DNA from: Desulfobacula toluolica Tol2
GTDB taxonomy: Bacteria > Desulfobacterota > Desulfobacteria > Desulfobacterales > Desulfobacteraceae
Assembly (NCBI RefSeq): GCF_000307105.1
Contig: NC_018645.1
Location: 4,784,001-4,848,000, forward strand
Reading direction: 5' to 3'
DNA length: 64,000 bases
In this document: positions 1 through 7,266 of the stretch, one piece after another
Layout: every line of letters starts with the position of its first letter
Position numbering within the stretch: the first letter of the stretch is position 1
Program-made: the position numbers and the translations under genes
Notes under the pieces: generated by a model
Told to the model about the DNA's origin: nothing
The model's database searches: none
Seen by the model: the letters and a program-made list of their open reading frames with translations, nothing else

Positions 1-404
1 TGGAGAGCTGCCAACAGTTTTCTGGCCCTGTCCTGTCCCGTTTCTGAATCTCTGTATACAATGTTGGCACCATAGGCCATAACACCTTTTTTTTTATCCT
101 TGTACCGAAAAAAAGCCCAGGAAGAACCGATATTATCACCACGGGTTACCCTGATCTTGAGGTAGTCGATAAACTCTTTTTTTTCGGCTGATGTCAGCTT
201 TGCCATTGGAACATAGTACATATCGGGTTCCAGGGTTATGATGCCGTCGACATTAATAACCCGGATACCAAGATGGGAAGTGACACTTTGATAACGCCTC
301 ACGTCTTGAAAAAAACTGCATTCCCTTGGTATGAATGTCTCGTAGGTTAATGGAAAATCACGAATTTTTTTAATGGTGAGTTCAAACTCATCAAAACGCC
401 CCAT
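1..404 (-). CDS. hypothetical protein, C-terminus cut by window edge
   Basis: An open frame starts with ATG at 404-402 (MGRFDEFELTIKKIRDF...) and runs without a stop off the left edge, so about 134 residues are visible. An AGGAG-type ribosome binding site lies just upstream on the minus strand. The protein is soluble-looking, with no signal peptide, no cysteine motif and mixed charge; one cysteine (ECSFF) is seen near residue 28. It contains an aromatic-rich stretch (SSWAFFRYKDKKKG). I do not recognise the family. It is divergent from no visible partner; the next gene on the same strand (DUF523) lies upstream in the transcription direction, 90 bp away, so they may be co-transcribed. Confidence 0.75.
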   Translation of the reverse strand, partial: MGRFDEFELTIKKIRDFPLTYETFIPRECSFFQDVRRYQSVTSHLGIRVINVDGIITLEPDMYYVPMAKLTSAEKKEFIDYLKIRVTRGDNIGSSWAFFRYKDKKKGVMAYGANIVYRDSETGQDRARKLLAAL

Positions 405-495
405 ACAATTATTCTCCTCTTATCCCCCCCCTTTGTCAGGGGATTCTGGTGAGCATAAATAAAAGAAGAAATATATCACAGAACAGTCTGTATTT

Positions 496-996
496 TCAAT
501 GGTTTATTTTGTTTTTTCCTTCCATCAAAAATTTTACACGGTCAAGTTCATTTTCTGAAAAAACCTGGATTCCGTTTTGTTTCAAAATAGCGGCTGTAAC
601 CCCAAAGCCGGGGATAAGATTGGCAACAAACCTGCCGTCATAAATATGATGAGATCCGCAAGAAGGACTTTTTTCCTTTAATACGGCAATTTCAATTTTA
701 TATTTTTTCACAAGAGCAAGTGCATATTGCGCCCCCCTGACAAAGGGAAGAGTTACATCATGCCCTTCAATATCAACCACCTTCACCCTTTTGTTCAGCA
801 CATCCATACCGTTTCCGTTAACGATCTGAGCCGGAAGCCTCGGAATTTTTAATCCCCCTGAAACTTCAGGGCATATTTTAACCAGCATTCCTTGTTGACT
901 CCATTTGATCAACACGGAATCGGTTACCGGCATCTGTTTGCCATCATATCTGGCCCGGTCTCCTGCAAGGCAGGCGCTTATTAATATTTTTTTCAT
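496..996 (-). CDS. DUF523 family protein (YbbK-like)
   Basis: A 166-residue protein with the hallmarks of DUF523: an N-terminal ILISACLAG segment, the central CPEVSGGL motif and the C-terminal KEKSPSCGSHHIYDG motif. Three conserved cysteines (in SACLAG, CPEVSG and SPSCG) suggest metal or Fe-S binding, but the biochemical role of the family is not established; members are often annotated as 2-thiouracil desulfurase-related. The length is close to the family norm, so the gene looks complete. It is transcribed away from the acyl-CoA dehydrogenase gene. Confidence 0.9.
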   Translation of the reverse strand: MKKILISACLAGDRARYDGKQMPVTDSVLIKWSQQGMLVKICPEVSGGLKIPRLPAQIVNGNGMDVLNKRVKVVDIEGHDVTLPFVRGAQYALALVKKYKIEIAVLKEKSPSCGSHHIYDGRFVANLIPGFGVTAAILKQNGIQVFSENELDRVKFLMEGKNKINH

Positions 997-1057
997 ATCA
1001 AAACCATATATAATTCTTGTAAAATTGTAAAATAATCATTGACAGGTTAAAAATATT

Positions 1058-1082
1058 ATACTCATCATATCAATGAGCATAT
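1058..1082. promoter_or_regulatory. inverted repeat, possible operator upstream of acyl-CoA dehydrogenase
   Basis: The arms CTCAT and ATGAG flank a 7-base spacer, and the palindrome extends loosely into A/T bases on both sides (ATACTCAT ... ATGAGCATAT). It lies about 75 bp before the start codon at 1154, and is shared with the divergent DUF523 gene. The arrangement fits a dimeric regulator such as a TetR-family repressor, but no such gene is in the window. Confidence 0.35.
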
Positions 1083-1153
1083 ATTCATTATCCGGCAACA
1101 TGCATTTAAACTCACTCAAATCTTGAAATATAAATATCAGGAGGATATCTAAA

Positions 1154-2968
1154 ATGACACAGGTTATTTCCGATCGAAGGGATATTGAATTTGTTATTTA
1201 TGAACAGCTTGAAGCAGAAAATCTTTCCCGGCTTCATGAAAATTTTGCTGCTTTTAATAAAAAAACCATTGATCTTGTTATTTCAGAAGCAAAAAATTTT
1301 GCAGTCAAAGAGTTGTTGCCGGCAAACAAAGAGGGAGACGAACAGGGGTGTAAACTTGAAAAGGGCAAGGTGACCACGCCGGAATGCTTTAAACGGCTGT
1401 ATAAAATATTTAATGAAGGAGAATGGCTTGCCTTGACCGAAGATCCCAATTGGGGCGGCCAGGGAATGCCCAGAACCATTGCCTCTGTTGCAGGTGAATA
1501 TTTCAACGGTGCAAATTTTCCTTTTATGATGTATCCCGGACTGACCCAGGGAGCCGGTCACCTGGTGGAAAAATTCGGCACCCCGGAACAAAAAAAAATC
1601 TACCTTAAAAACCTGTTCAACGGCAAATGGACCGGAACCATGCTTCTGACCGAATCAGGAGCAGGATCTGATGTTGGTGCCCTGACCACCAAAGCTGTTA
1701 AAAATGATGACGGCACGTTTTCCATAACAGGTGAAAAAATATTCATTTCCGGCGGAGAACATGACCTGGCGGAAAACATCATCCATCCGGTTCTTGCAAG
1801 AATAGAAGGCTCACCAGACGGAACAAAGGGAGTTTCACTGTTCCTTGTGCCCAAATACCGGGTAAACAAAGACGGTACGCCAGGTGAATTCAACGATGTG
1901 ATCTGCACTGGAATTGAACACAAGCTGGGCATCCACGGCAACAGCACCTGCTCGCTTTCCCTTGGCTCCAAAGGCAATTGCGTGGGCACACTACTTGGCG
2001 AAGAAAACAAGGGAATGAAAGCCATGTTCCTGATGATGAACGAAGCAAGATGCCTTGTGGGATTCCAGGGGTTTGGATGCGCTACGGCAGCCTATATGTA
2101 TGCCCTTGATTATGCAAGGAACCGAATCCAGGGCAAAAACCTTCTTGAGCTTATGAACCCGAAAGCCAAATCCGTTTGTATCATGCAACATCCGGATGTC
2201 AGACGGCAGCTGATGATGATGAAGACAAATGTGGAAGGCATGAGATCACTTCTTTATTTTACCCAGTATTGCTCTGACATGGCATGTTATGCCCCCACCC
2301 CGGAAGAACAGGAGAAATACAAGGGATTTGTTGATGTGTTGACACCCATTGTCAAAGGCTATGTAACAGACCGGGCTTTTGAGGTCTGCAGCCAGGGCAT
2401 GCAGGTATATGGCGGATACGGCTTTATCGAAGAATATCCCATGGCACAGCTTTTGAGGGACTGCAGGATCACACTGATTTATGAAGGCACCAATGGTATC
2501 CAGGCCATGGATCTGCTGGGAAGAAAGCTGGGCTTGAATAAAGGCAAACCCATCATGGATCTGTTCGGTGAAATGCACAAAGCCGTTTTTGCAGCAAAAG
2601 CCCTACCAGAGCTTAAAAAACAGGCAATCAAAGTGGAAGAAGCCATGAACAAGCTTGCAGAAGTCGCCATTCACATGGGCCAGACAGCCATGTCCGAAAA
2701 AATATTAAATGCCTTTGCCAATGCCCATCCTTTTCAGGATGCAACCGGGGATGTCGCCATGGCATGGATGCTGCTCTGGAGAGCCGGCATTGCAGCCAAA
2801 AAACTTAAAACAGCAAAAAACAAAGACAAATCTTTTTATAAAGGAATTCTCAAGTCCCTTCAATTTTATATAGAGACGCAGCTTCCAGTCACCCTTGGCA
2901 GATGCAACGCCTTAATGAACGCCAGCAGTGCTGCTGTAGACATTGACGATGCTATGTTCCCCGGTTAA
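1154..2968 (+). CDS. acyl-CoA dehydrogenase (long, C-terminally extended type)
   Basis: A 604-residue flavoprotein that should oxidise an acyl-CoA at C2-C3 and pass electrons to ETF. The middle domain shows MLLTESGAGSDVG, and the C-terminal helical domain shows YGGYGFIEEYP and YEGTNGIQAMDLLGRKLG, with Glu444 in the position of the catalytic base. The roughly 600-residue length, with an extra C-terminal domain after residue 470, matches the subfamily that contains 3-methylmercaptopropionyl-CoA dehydrogenase (DmdC) and many delta-proteobacterial fatty acyl-CoA dehydrogenases; the substrate cannot be told from sequence. AGGAGG sits 10 bases before the ATG. It is monocistronic here. Confidence 0.93.
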   Translation: MTQVISDRRDIEFVIYEQLEAENLSRLHENFAAFNKKTIDLVISEAKNFAVKELLPANKEGDEQGCKLEKGKVTTPECFKRLYKIFNEGEWLALTEDPNWGGQGMPRTIASVAGEYFNGANFPFMMYPGLTQGAGHLVEKFGTPEQKKIYLKNLFNGKWTGTMLLTESGAGSDVGALTTKAVKNDDGTFSITGEKIFISGGEHDLAENIIHPVLARIEGSPDGTKGVSLFLVPKYRVNKDGTPGEFNDVICTGIEHKLGIHGNSTCSLSLGSKGNCVGTLLGEENKGMKAMFLMMNEARCLVGFQGFGCATAAYMYALDYARNRIQGKNLLELMNPKAKSVCIMQHPDVRRQLMMMKTNVEGMRSLLYFTQYCSDMACYAPTPEEQEKYKGFVDVLTPIVKGYVTDRAFEVCSQGMQVYGGYGFIEEYPMAQLLRDCRITLIYEGTNGIQAMDLLGRKLGLNKGKPIMDLFGEMHKAVFAAKALPELKKQAIKVEEAMNKLAEVAIHMGQTAMSEKILNAFANAHPFQDATGDVAMAWMLLWRAGIAAKKLKTAKNKDKSFYKGILKSLQFYIETQLPVTLGRCNALMNASSAAVDIDDAMFPG

Positions 2969-2991
2969 CTGCCATGGGCCAATGGTGTTAG

Positions 2992-3019
2992 ACCAATGAG
3001 GTCAAACCAATGAGGTCAG
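2992..3019. repeat. tandem 14-bp repeat, two units
   Basis: Two adjacent units, ACCAATGAGGTCAA and ACCAATGAGGTCAG, follow the acyl-CoA dehydrogenase stop codon; an imperfect third unit precedes them (GCCAATGGTGTTAG). It could be a slippage product or a repeated binding site in the region before the MetE-like gene. Confidence 0.7.
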
Positions 3020-3146
3020 ACTGGTGTTGTGATCAAGCCTGATTTTTGTTCCGACCCACTATTCTCATTCAGCGCCAAAGATGCTATATTAGCTCTTTAT
3101 AGAGTAAGCAAATACCGGGATCAAATCAACTTTGAATGGAAAAAAG

Positions 3147-4214
3147 ATGAAAAATTTTAAAGCCAACGGACTGCCCCTGTTAATCGGAAGCCTCCCCATG
3201 GACAACCATGAAAAAGCAACAAAACTGGTTCTTGACCACACACCTGATATCCCTCTTTGGGTCCAACTGCCGCTTTACAAGGAAGAAGGCATGATAGATC
3301 AATTTCTTCCCGGGCTGCCCGGCTTCACCGGTGAAACCGGAAAAAGCATCCTGGACACCTCAATGCCGGGGTTTGATGAAGAGTTGATTGCCTATTTTGA
3401 AGAGTATCTGGCTGTCTGCGAATCCGCAACTGATCTTGGTGCCTCACGGTTTGCCCTTTCCGGCAAAAGAGGCAAAGGATTTTTTGAATTCTTAAAACAG
3501 GTGGATGAAAAAAAGGCTCCGTTTATCGCCCTTAAAGGCCAGGTAACCGGCCCTATCACCTTTGGAACCGCAGTAAAGGATGAACAGGACAAAGATATTT
3601 TTTACAACGACCAGTTAAAAGATATCGCCATAAAAAAACTGGCCATGAATGCCAGGTGGCAGGCCGCAGAATTTTCAAAAAGAGGGGCGGTTCCCATTAT
3701 CTTCATTGACGAACCTGCCTTGGCAGGATTTGGAACATCCGCCTATATTACAATTACCAAAGAAGACGTAACCCAGAGCATTGATGAGATCATCCAGGAA
3801 ATCCATGCTGAAAACGGCCTGGCAGGTGTCCATGTCTGTGCCAACACGGAATGGGATATGCTTTTGGAATCAAAACTGGATATCATCAGCTTTGATGCCT
3901 ATTCTTTTTTTGACAAATTCATACTTTACCCGGAAATGATTAAAACCTACCTGGACCAGGGAAAACTTCTGGCCTGGGGCATTGTACCCACAGACAAACC
4001 CGAAGTCATTTCGGCGCAAACCACCCAAAAACTTACCCAAATGCTTCATGAACAGATGGACGAATTATCGGATAAAACAGGTATTGATAAAGAGACCATC
4101 TTGTCCCAGGTATTTATTACTCCCAGCTGCGGCACAGGTTCCCTGGATCTTGATTCGGCCAAAAAAGTATTAAAACTTACCCAAGAGGTATCAGCGGAAT
4201 TCAGACGCATATAA
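3147..4214 (+). CDS. cobalamin-independent methionine synthase-like protein (UroD/MetE superfamily)
   Basis: About 355 residues matching only the C-terminal catalytic barrel of MetE. The zinc ligands expected for a thiol-activating methyltransferase are visible as His229 and Cys231 (VHVCAN) and Cys328 (TPSCGTG), and a DEPAL segment is conserved. Full MetE is about 750 residues with an N-terminal folate-binding half; short core forms in anaerobes are thought to take the methyl group from a corrinoid protein rather than folate, so that is a possible role. The nearest ATG (3147) was preferred over a TTG at 3132; neither has a strong ribosome binding site. No methionine genes are adjacent. Confidence 0.8.
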   Translation: MKNFKANGLPLLIGSLPMDNHEKATKLVLDHTPDIPLWVQLPLYKEEGMIDQFLPGLPGFTGETGKSILDTSMPGFDEELIAYFEEYLAVCESATDLGASRFALSGKRGKGFFEFLKQVDEKKAPFIALKGQVTGPITFGTAVKDEQDKDIFYNDQLKDIAIKKLAMNARWQAAEFSKRGAVPIIFIDEPALAGFGTSAYITITKEDVTQSIDEIIQEIHAENGLAGVHVCANTEWDMLLESKLDIISFDAYSFFDKFILYPEMIKTYLDQGKLLAWGIVPTDKPEVISAQTTQKLTQMLHEQMDELSDKTGIDKETILSQVFITPSCGTGSLDLDSAKKVLKLTQEVSAEFRRI

Positions 4215-4227
4215 TGCTTAAAACATG

Positions 4228-4890
4228 CTATTGATTTTCCGTTAAGGCTTCTGCTGAAAAATCTGTGGACCGCATTTCCAGCTCTTTAAAATACCGCGGA
4301 TAATTCTGCATTAATGTGGCAATAATGGTATCCCAGGGAAGGTCGGCAAAAGAGCCGTATTCTTTTACATATTCCATATGCCGGTTACCTTTTTTATCAA
4401 AAACGTGAAATATGGAATCTTTTGTTCCGTCAAACTCCAAAGGCTTTACATTAAAATTATTGCAAAGCTCCAGGTTGAATGCAGGGGTTGCCTTTACCCA
4501 GATGTTGTTTAAAAACAGTTCGGTATAACCATGATACATAAACACATCGGTTCCCATCAATTTTTTTAAACGCTCTGTATTCAGATGATTTTTAACATCT
4601 GCGAATCCAAGTCTTGCCGGAATCTTCATGCTCCTGGCGCAGGCGGCCAGCAAAACAGCCTTGGCCACACAAAATCCATATCCTTTATTCAGGACAGAGC
4701 TTGCCTTCATGGATTTTTTTGGCGGTACAATGCTGTAGGGGTTATACCGGATGCCGTCCCTGACTGCATAATAAAGACTAACCGCCTTTTGTATATCGGT
4801 TTCAACAGGGTTGCAATTGCGCCCTGCAAACTCAAGCACTTTTGGATGATCACTGTCAATATAATATGTGGGGGTAAGATATTTTTCCAT
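4228..4890 (-). CDS. transglutaminase-like cysteine protease-fold protein
   Basis: A 220-residue cytoplasmic protein. The transglutaminase-like core is visible: the nucleophile Cys74 in NKGYGFCVAKA, followed by a helix and His120 in MYHGYTELF. Where a catalytic Asp is usual (VDATP) this protein has WVKATPAFN, with Lys at residue 133; I believe this KATP form recurs in a bacterial subfamily but cannot check it. The function is unknown: such proteins may act on peptides or amides. The gene converges on the MetE-like gene (14 bp apart) and lies downstream of the 128-residue gene at 4954-5340, with which it may form an operon. Confidence 0.8.
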   Translation of the reverse strand: MEKYLTPTYYIDSDHPKVLEFAGRNCNPVETDIQKAVSLYYAVRDGIRYNPYSIVPPKKSMKASSVLNKGYGFCVAKAVLLAACARSMKIPARLGFADVKNHLNTERLKKLMGTDVFMYHGYTELFLNNIWVKATPAFNLELCNNFNVKPLEFDGTKDSIFHVFDKKGNRHMEYVKEYGSFADLPWDTIIATLMQNYPRYFKELEMRSTDFSAEALTENQ

Positions 4891-4953
4891 AATTCAAACC
4901 TTATTTCCTTTTCATTGCAACAAATTTTCTTTATGTCAGCATAAAATGCCAGT

Positions 4954-5340
4954 TTATTCCACCATTTCGGCCATTTCAGTGATGATATGTCTGAGTTCTG
5001 TTTCGTTTTTAATGAAAAAGTCTGTTCCTGCCTTTTCAACAAAGTCGCTCACCTGTATCCTGGTTTCATATTTATTGAAACCGCTTTGAACTTCAATCTC
5101 AAGCATTGGGTATTCATGTTCAAGCTCCACCCGTATGGTGTTTCCCTGGTGCTGATATATGAAGTTATACTCGGCTTCTTCTTCAAGGCTTATTCCTGCT
5201 ACATTGGCAGGCTTTCTTTCTGAGACTTTCTGCCATCGTTCACACAAGACACCATCAATGTACTCGATCAAAAAATCATCCATCTTTGCGTATGCAAGTG
5301 CGCTTTTAAAGCCTTTTTTTATTTTATCAAACAATCCCAT
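4954..5340 (-). CDS. hypothetical protein
   Basis: A 128-residue acidic soluble protein starting MGLFDKIKKGFKSALAYAKMD, with an amphipathic N-terminus and a C-terminal helical acidic tail (TELRHIITEMAEMVE). An AGGA-type site precedes the ATG. No cysteine or nucleotide motif stands out and I do not recognise the family. It shares orientation with the transglutaminase-like gene 63 bp downstream. Confidence 0.75.
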   Translation of the reverse strand: MGLFDKIKKGFKSALAYAKMDDFLIEYIDGVLCERWQKVSERKPANVAGISLEEEAEYNFIYQHQGNTIRVELEHEYPMLEIEVQSGFNKYETRIQVSDFVEKAGTDFFIKNETELRHIITEMAEMVE

Positions 5341-5548
5341 TTTGTTCTTCCTTTTAATAGTTTAAATTTTATGATCATGATAAAAAAATATCTAAAAGTA
5401 CATCTTTCATTTTATTATTTCAAGGCTGATGACTGATATTGTTACTCTTTATTGATTGCGGCAATTCCGGAAAAAATCAGCACCCGGCTGTAAAACAGAT
5501 GCCCTTTTTTTGAAGTTCACACAATAAAAGGTCTCCATCAATTGAATC

Positions 5549-5611
5549 ACACTGTCCCATCTTGTACAAAAAACCGCGGCCGGAAACAACACTGTCCCAC
5601 ATTATGAGACA
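5549..5611. promoter_or_regulatory. candidate upstream activating sites for a sigma-54 activator
   Basis: ACACTGTCCCA occurs twice, at 5549-5559 and 5589-5599, 40 bp apart, which is close to four helical turns. The second copy is half of a dyad, TGTCCCA-N5-TGAGACA (5593-5611); the first has a looser partner (TGTACA). They lie about 80-130 bp before the sigma-54 promoter at 5676-5690, the usual distance for enhancer sites bound by NtrC-type activators. The activator encoded at 7267-8652 is the natural candidate. Confidence 0.5.
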
Positions 5612-5675
5612 CTTATCCCTGACAATTTATCAGACCAATTCGTCCATACAGCCCAAAAAGCAGCATCCCAAAGAC

Positions 5676-5690
5676 AGGCACGCTTTTTGC
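5676..5690 (+). promoter_or_regulatory. sigma-54 (-24/-12) promoter
   Basis: AGGCACGCTTTTTGC matches the sigma-54 consensus TGGCACG-N4-TTGC in all but the first base, with GG and GC separated by exactly 10 bases. The predicted transcript would start near 5702, 30 bases before the first hairpin of the leader element, and would cover the three-gene unit 5833-7027. Confidence 0.75.
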
Positions 5691-5731
5691 TTAATTTATT
5701 ATTAAATGCTCATAATTTAAATAACTGACAC

Positions 5732-5807
5732 GGGCAGACCTGGTCTTTCACCTTGGTTTGCCCATAACAAAGATTGAAAGTCGCTGTTTGGATTTTTGAA
5801 GACTTTC
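5732..5807 (+). promoter_or_regulatory. structured leader element, copy A (candidate cis-regulatory RNA)
   Basis: Two hairpins are predicted in the 5' leader of the gene at 5833. P1 pairs GGGCAGACC (5732-5740) with GGTTTGCCC (5755-5763), nine pairs including one G-U, with a 14-base loop beginning TGGT and containing TTTCAC. P2 pairs GAAAGTC (5776-5782) with GACTTTC (5801-5807). The loop segment CTTTCA (5745-5750) can also pair perfectly with TGAAAG (5775-5780), which would form a pseudoknot and compete with P2. A GGGGG ribosome binding site follows 13 bases after P2. A homologous element occurs at 7156-7228. Confidence 0.65.
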
Positions 5808-5832
5808 GTATAAACAAAAAGGGGGTTGCGCC

Positions 5833-6525
5833 ATGAGAAAACCCTATGGAAGACAAACAAAAGAAAAAGTTGGAAAAATCCTTCTGGAACCCCACAGAGA
5901 AACTGCCATGAAATTGTTGGAACAAATACCTGACGAACAATTGGTGGGACATCTTTTTTCTCATTTTTACCATAAAGACGAGCGGATTAAATTTCGCAGC
6001 ATTGCCGCAATGGGAACCCTTGGATCTCGAATGGGACGCCGTGACATTGAAAAATCAAGAATCCTTCTTCGGCGGATTATGTGGAACCTGAATGACGAAT
6101 CCGGCGGAATCGGGTGGGGATCACCCGAAGCCATGGGAGAAATTCTCTGTCAAAGCCCGGAACTTGCACTGGAATTCAAATCCATTCTTTTTTCATACCT
6201 TGATCCGGAAGGCAATTATCTTGAGCATGAAATGCTTCAAAGAGGTATTTTATGGGGAATCGGGACATATCTTGAATCCTCACCCCATGATTTGAATGAA
6301 AAAACAAAAGGACTGCTGTATGGATATTTACACTCCACAGATCCTGTTAAACGGGGATATGCCATAAGAGCCCTGATCAATGCCGGGGACTTTGACTGTA
6401 GTCTTGTGCCTGAAAATATTATCACCGACATGCAGCAGATCAACATTTTTACAGGCTGGAATTTTGTTGCAACCCGTATTTCAGATATGGTCCTGTCCTG
6501 TAAACGACGCAAAGTATTTGCTTGA
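5833..6525 (+). CDS. DVU0298-family HEAT-like protein
   Basis: A 230-residue, alpha-helical, cytoplasmic protein. The characteristic segment WNLNDESGGIGWGSPEAMGEI lies near residue 90, and helical repeats such as IKFRSIAAMGTLG and VKRGYAIRALINAG resemble HEAT units. It matches the family I know as DVU0298, common in Desulfobacterota and without a known biochemical role. The first gene of a tight unit with a small protein and a ferredoxin, it is preceded by a sigma-54 promoter and a structured leader. A role as a scaffold or redox-response protein is inference from the neighbours only. Confidence 0.8.
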   Translation: MRKPYGRQTKEKVGKILLEPHRETAMKLLEQIPDEQLVGHLFSHFYHKDERIKFRSIAAMGTLGSRMGRRDIEKSRILLRRIMWNLNDESGGIGWGSPEAMGEILCQSPELALEFKSILFSYLDPEGNYLEHEMLQRGILWGIGTYLESSPHDLNEKTKGLLYGYLHSTDPVKRGYAIRALINAGDFDCSLVPENIITDMQQINIFTGWNFVATRISDMVLSCKRRKVFA

Positions 6526-6584
6526 ACGAAAAAAGCAGAATCAGACGTACATGTATCAACAAAATAAAAATGAAGGACAAGGTC

Positions 6585-6845
6585 ATGCTTGAAAAAAAAT
6601 GTGATATCAATATTGACCGAACAATTGACCTTGCCAGGGAGATGATCAAACTGGCCCATATGGGGTATGAGCAGCGAGAAGACCCTGACTGCGGCATCCT
6701 TTACGGTATTCTTCTGGATTCCGGCTATCGACTGCTTGATCTTGCACAAAAAGAAAAGCAGTCACACAAGCAAAAAAGGCTGTTGGAGTGCCGCGCTAAA
6801 AAAGGAAAACATTTAATTAAAACATATGGTAATTCAATATTATGA
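6585..6845 (+). CDS. small hypothetical protein in the DVU0298 unit
   Basis: About 86 residues, helical and charged (RTIDLAREMIKLAHMGYEQRED ... YRLLDLAQKEKQ), with a basic C-terminus. The frame is open from a TTG at 6522 that overlaps the previous stop, but the ATG at 6585 is favoured because AAGGACAAGG precedes it; the intervening residues (basic, Cys-containing) would be unusual. Its stop overlaps the ferredoxin start (6842), so translation is probably coupled. I do not recognise the family. Confidence 0.65.
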   Translation: MLEKKCDINIDRTIDLAREMIKLAHMGYEQREDPDCGILYGILLDSGYRLLDLAQKEKQSHKQKRLLECRAKKGKHLIKTYGNSIL

Positions 6846-7027
6846 AAATCCCAATTTTAGACATATCCTGCTGCATCCTGTGTGAAGTGTGTGTTGATGT
6901 GGCCCCCCATGCCTTTAAAATAAATGATGCGGGCTTTGTCGAACTGCTTGAACTGGATGACTATTCAGATGAGGATATTAATGAAGCTGTAAAAAATTGC
7001 CCCAAAGACTGTATCTGCTGGGAATAA
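6842..7027 (+). CDS. single-cluster [4Fe-4S] ferredoxin
   Basis: A 61-residue acidic ferredoxin. Cys11, Cys14 and Cys17 form CxxCxxC (ILCEVCVDVAP context) and a distal Cys in NCPKDC supplies the fourth ligand, as in Desulfovibrio ferredoxin I and Pyrococcus-type single-cluster ferredoxins. It starts at an ATG overlapping the upstream stop by four bases. The place at the end of a sigma-54-driven unit suggests that it carries electrons for, or signals the state of, the two upstream proteins. Confidence 0.9.
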   Translation: MKIPILDISCCILCEVCVDVAPHAFKINDAGFVELLELDDYSDEDINEAVKNCPKDCICWE

Positions 7028-7117
7028 ATTTTTATACGATACGGTTTTTTGATTATAATTTTAAATTTTATTTTTCAAATTCATCCCAAAAAAAACATTG
7101 CACCTGATACATAAATG

Positions 7118-7147
7118 TGTCATTTACCTGATCAGTATCCATAATAA
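7118..7147 (+). promoter_or_regulatory. possible sigma-70-type promoter before leader copy B
   Basis: TGTCAT (7118-7123) and TAATAA (7142-7147) are separated by 18 bases; both boxes match only in part. The predicted start, near 7153, would place leader copy B at the very 5' end of the transcript. No GG-N10-GC element is seen here, so the activator gene may be expressed constitutively. Confidence 0.25.
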
Positions 7148-7155
7148 CTGCCCCA

Positions 7156-7228
7156 GGCAGACTTGGTATCTCACAGAGTTTGCCCGCGACAAAACGTGAA
7201 AGTCTTGACTGGAATTACCAGGACTTTC
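7156..7228 (+). promoter_or_regulatory. structured leader element, copy B
   Basis: P1 pairs GGCAGACT (7156-7163) with AGTTTGCC (7177-7184); relative to copy A one C-G pair is replaced by T-A, a compensatory change. Its loop again starts TGGT and contains TCTCAC. P2 pairs GAAAGTC (7198-7204) with GACTTTC (7222-7228), extended inward here by CTGG/CCAG. The linker between hairpins is 13 bases against 12 in copy A. TCAC in the P1 loop can pair with GTGA at 7196-7199, the counterpart of the alternative pairing in copy A. The element sits 38 bases before the activator gene. Confidence 0.65.
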
Positions 7229-7266
7229 ATATAAATACATTGTTTTTTATGTCTGGAAAATAAAAA

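Noticed and set aside
5741..5754. Assigning the leader to the GEMM (c-di-GMP) riboswitch class because nearby genes include diguanylate cyclases
   Set aside because: The conserved tetraloop-receptor and GGCAAA-type joining sequences of that class are not present.
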